NCBI GenBank assembly: GCA_903929485.1
Contig: CAIYUY010000011.1
Span: 1 to 34,456 of the forward strand
Reading direction: 5' to 3'
Length of the DNA: 34,456 nucleotides
From: an uncultured Desulfuromonadales bacterium
Lineage (GTDB): Bacteria > Desulfobacterota > Desulfuromonadia > Geobacterales > CAIOGM01
Shown here: positions 33,082 to 34,456 of the stretch, in pieces
Numbering within the stretch: the stretch's first letter is position 1
Layout of the letters: the number at the start of each line of letters is the position of its first letter
Program-made: the position numbers and the translations under genes
The notes under the pieces: generated by a model
Seen by the model: the letters and a program-made list of their open reading frames with translations, nothing else
The model's database searches: none
Told to the model about the DNA's origin: nothing

Positions 33082-34456
33082 ATGAAAAAGAACCTGCTGA
33101 TTATCGGGGCCGGCGGCGTGGCCCATGTGGCTGCCCACAAGGCGGCCATGAACAACGACGTCCTGGGGGACATCTGCATCGCCTCGCGCACCCGGGACAA
33201 ATGCGACGCCATCATCGAGAGCATCACCCGCAAGGGGCATCTCAAGGAGCAAACCGGCCGGCTCTATTCGGCGCAACTGGACGCTCTGGATATTCCCGCC
33301 ACCGTGGAGCTGATCCGGAGCACCAACTCCGGCATCGTCATAAACCTGGGCTCCGCCTTCATCAACATGTCGGTGCTGGAGGCCTGCATGGAGAGCGGCG
33401 CGGCCTATATCGATACGGCCATCCATGAGGACCCGGACAAGGTCTGTGAAGAGCCCCCCTGGTATGCCAATTACGAGTGGCGGCGGAAGGGGCGTTGCGA
33501 CGAAAAAGGGGTGACCGCCATCCTGGGGGCCGGCTTCGATCCGGGGGTGGTCAACGCCTACTGCGCCCTGGCGGTGAAGAACTACTTCGACACCATCGAC
33601 ACCATCGACATCCTGGATGTGAACGCCGGGAGTCACGGTCGCTATTTTTCCACCAACTTCGACCCGGAGATCAATTTCCGGGAGTTCGTCAAGGTCTGGA
33701 CCTGGATAGACAGGGAGTGGAAGGAGTATCCCACCCACTCGGTGAAGCGGCTCTATGATTTTCCCGTGGTGGGGAAACAGCCGGTTTATCTGAACGGCCA
33801 TGACGAGCTGCACTCCCTGTTCAAGAATATCGACGCCAACAGCATCCGTTTCTGGATGGGGTTCGGTGATCACTACATCAACGTCTTCACGGTGCTCCGG
33901 ACCCTGGGCTTTCTGGACCATCTTCCGGTAACCCTCACCACCGGTCAGGAGGTGGTGCCGCTGAAGGTCGTCAAGGCGCTTCTCCCCGATCCCATGACCC
34001 TGGCCCCCAACTACACGGGGAACACCTGCATCGGCAACTTCGTCAAGGGGATGAAGGACGGGAAGAAGCGCGAGATCCTGATTTACCAGGTTTCGGATCA
34101 CAAGAAATGCTACGAAGAGCTGGAGTCCCAGGGGATCAGTTATACGGCGGGGGTTCCGCCGGTGGCGGCCGCCATGCTCATCGCCACGGGGGAGTGGGAT
34201 GTGAAGAAGATGGTGAACGTGGAGGAGCTTGACCCGGAGCCGTTCCTGGCCATTCTTGATCGCATCGGTCTCCCCACCCGGATTCTGGAGATCAAGCCGG
34301 AGAGCAAACATTCCTTCAACGGCGCCGTCCGGGCGCTGGAGGAAGAGCTTGCCGACTCCACCGCCACGGTGACGGTATCGGCGGCCAATCCCATGATCGC
34401 CCTTGCCCCGCGAAAGCCGGCCAAGTCCAGGCATGACAAAGATAAAGGGGAGTCGG
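33082..34456 (+). CDS. Carboxynorspermidine dehydrogenase-like protein, 3' end outside window
   Basis: The frame opens MKKNLLIIGAGGVAHVAAHK, with a Rossmann NAD(P)-binding motif (GAGGVA, residues 9-14), and runs open to the window end (458 codons), which is why the track omits it. Blocks such as TAILGAGFDPGVVNAYCALA, DVNAGSHGRYFSTNFDPEIN and GISYTAGVPPVAAAMLIATG are typical of the saccharopine-dehydrogenase-fold enzymes that condense aspartate semialdehyde with a diamine to carboxy(nor)spermidine, the first step of the alternative spermidine pathway. The family is normally about 400 residues; here at least 50 more follow after the usual end, rich in Ala, Lys and Ser (NPMIALAPRKPAKSRHDKDK). 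AAAGGAG lies 11 bases before the ATG. The partner decarboxylase is not in the window. Confidence 0.9.
   Translation, partial: MKKNLLIIGAGGVAHVAAHKAAMNNDVLGDICIASRTRDKCDAIIESITRKGHLKEQTGRLYSAQLDALDIPATVELIRSTNSGIVINLGSAFINMSVLEACMESGAAYIDTAIHEDPDKVCEEPPWYANYEWRRKGRCDEKGVTAILGAGFDPGVVNAYCALAVKNYFDTIDTIDILDVNAGSHGRYFSTNFDPEINFREFVKVWTWIDREWKEYPTHSVKRLYDFPVVGKQPVYLNGHDELHSLFKNIDANSIRFWMGFGDHYINVFTVLRTLGFLDHLPVTLTTGQEVVPLKVVKALLPDPMTLAPNYTGNTCIGNFVKGMKDGKKREILIYQVSDHKKCYEELESQGISYTAGVPPVAAAMLIATGEWDVKKMVNVEELDPEPFLAILDRIGLPTRILEIKPESKHSFNGAVRALEEELADSTATVTVSAANPMIALAPRKPAKSRHDKDKGES

Noticed and set aside
33013-34434. 473-aa minus-strand ORF
   Set aside because: It is the antisense shadow of the G+C-rich dehydrogenase-like gene, which carries recognisable family motifs and a ribosome-binding site.

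Overview
The window looks like chromosomal DNA of a Geobacter-type (Desulfuromonadia/Geobacterales) bacterium. This is inferred from the gene set: large secreted multidomain proteins (RHS/YD repeats, Asp-box repeats, putative Ig and InlB-like modules), a PEP-CTERM protein, an SPFH-NfeD pair, DUF4236, DUF1499 and DUF4143 proteins, and a carboxynorspermidine dehydrogenase-like gene at the right edge. No rRNA, tRNA, CRISPR array or complete insertion sequence was seen.

Left part (1-5.4 kb): an accessory, AT-rich zone. A broken ISKra4-type transposase runs off the left edge. It is followed by two minus-strand lipoprotein genes. Next come transposon debris (an IS21-like end and a 155-bp MITE-like element with 26-bp inverted repeats), then a striking array of six or seven 18-bp palindromes. 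The array precedes a leader hairpin and a compact three-gene plus-strand operon: a 42-aa hydrophobic peptide and two lipoproteins. A decayed IS1182-like transposase, another copy of the MITE-type terminal repeat and an IS21-like end close this zone.

Middle (5.4-17.3 kb): two giant exported proteins on the minus strand in tandem. The upstream one (2640 aa) is a LamG/Ig/anchor/RHS protein with an HExxH-bearing tip placed after the RHS core and a long C-terminal extension. The downstream one (1267 aa) has 14 Asp-box repeats of about 43 residues. Both end in the same module: an InlB-like repeat followed by a GGYNAD-containing tail.

Right of that (17.4-29.3 kb): a defence/mobile and housekeeping patchwork. 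It contains a serine resolvase with a TTG start, an AbiEi/AbiEii (type IV toxin-antitoxin) pair with a near-perfect operator, a DUF4236 protein, a DCC-family protein, a small protein, an SPFH-NfeD membrane pair, two decayed small genes, a YecA/UPF0149 SEC-C protein, an intact Fic protein with a pair of operator-like palindromes, a Fic pseudogene that has lost its catalytic core, a DUF1499 lipoprotein, and an AAA/DUF4143 ATPase with a palindrome filling its promoter spacer.

Right end (29.3-34.5 kb): an orphan sensor histidine kinase, a PEP-CTERM protein gene with a terminator-like hairpin and flanking copies of the MITE-type repeat, a gene-poor gap, and a carboxynorspermidine dehydrogenase-like gene cut by the window end. 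Several short genes missing from the ORF track, and several start codons moved relative to it, are given below with ribosome-binding-site evidence.
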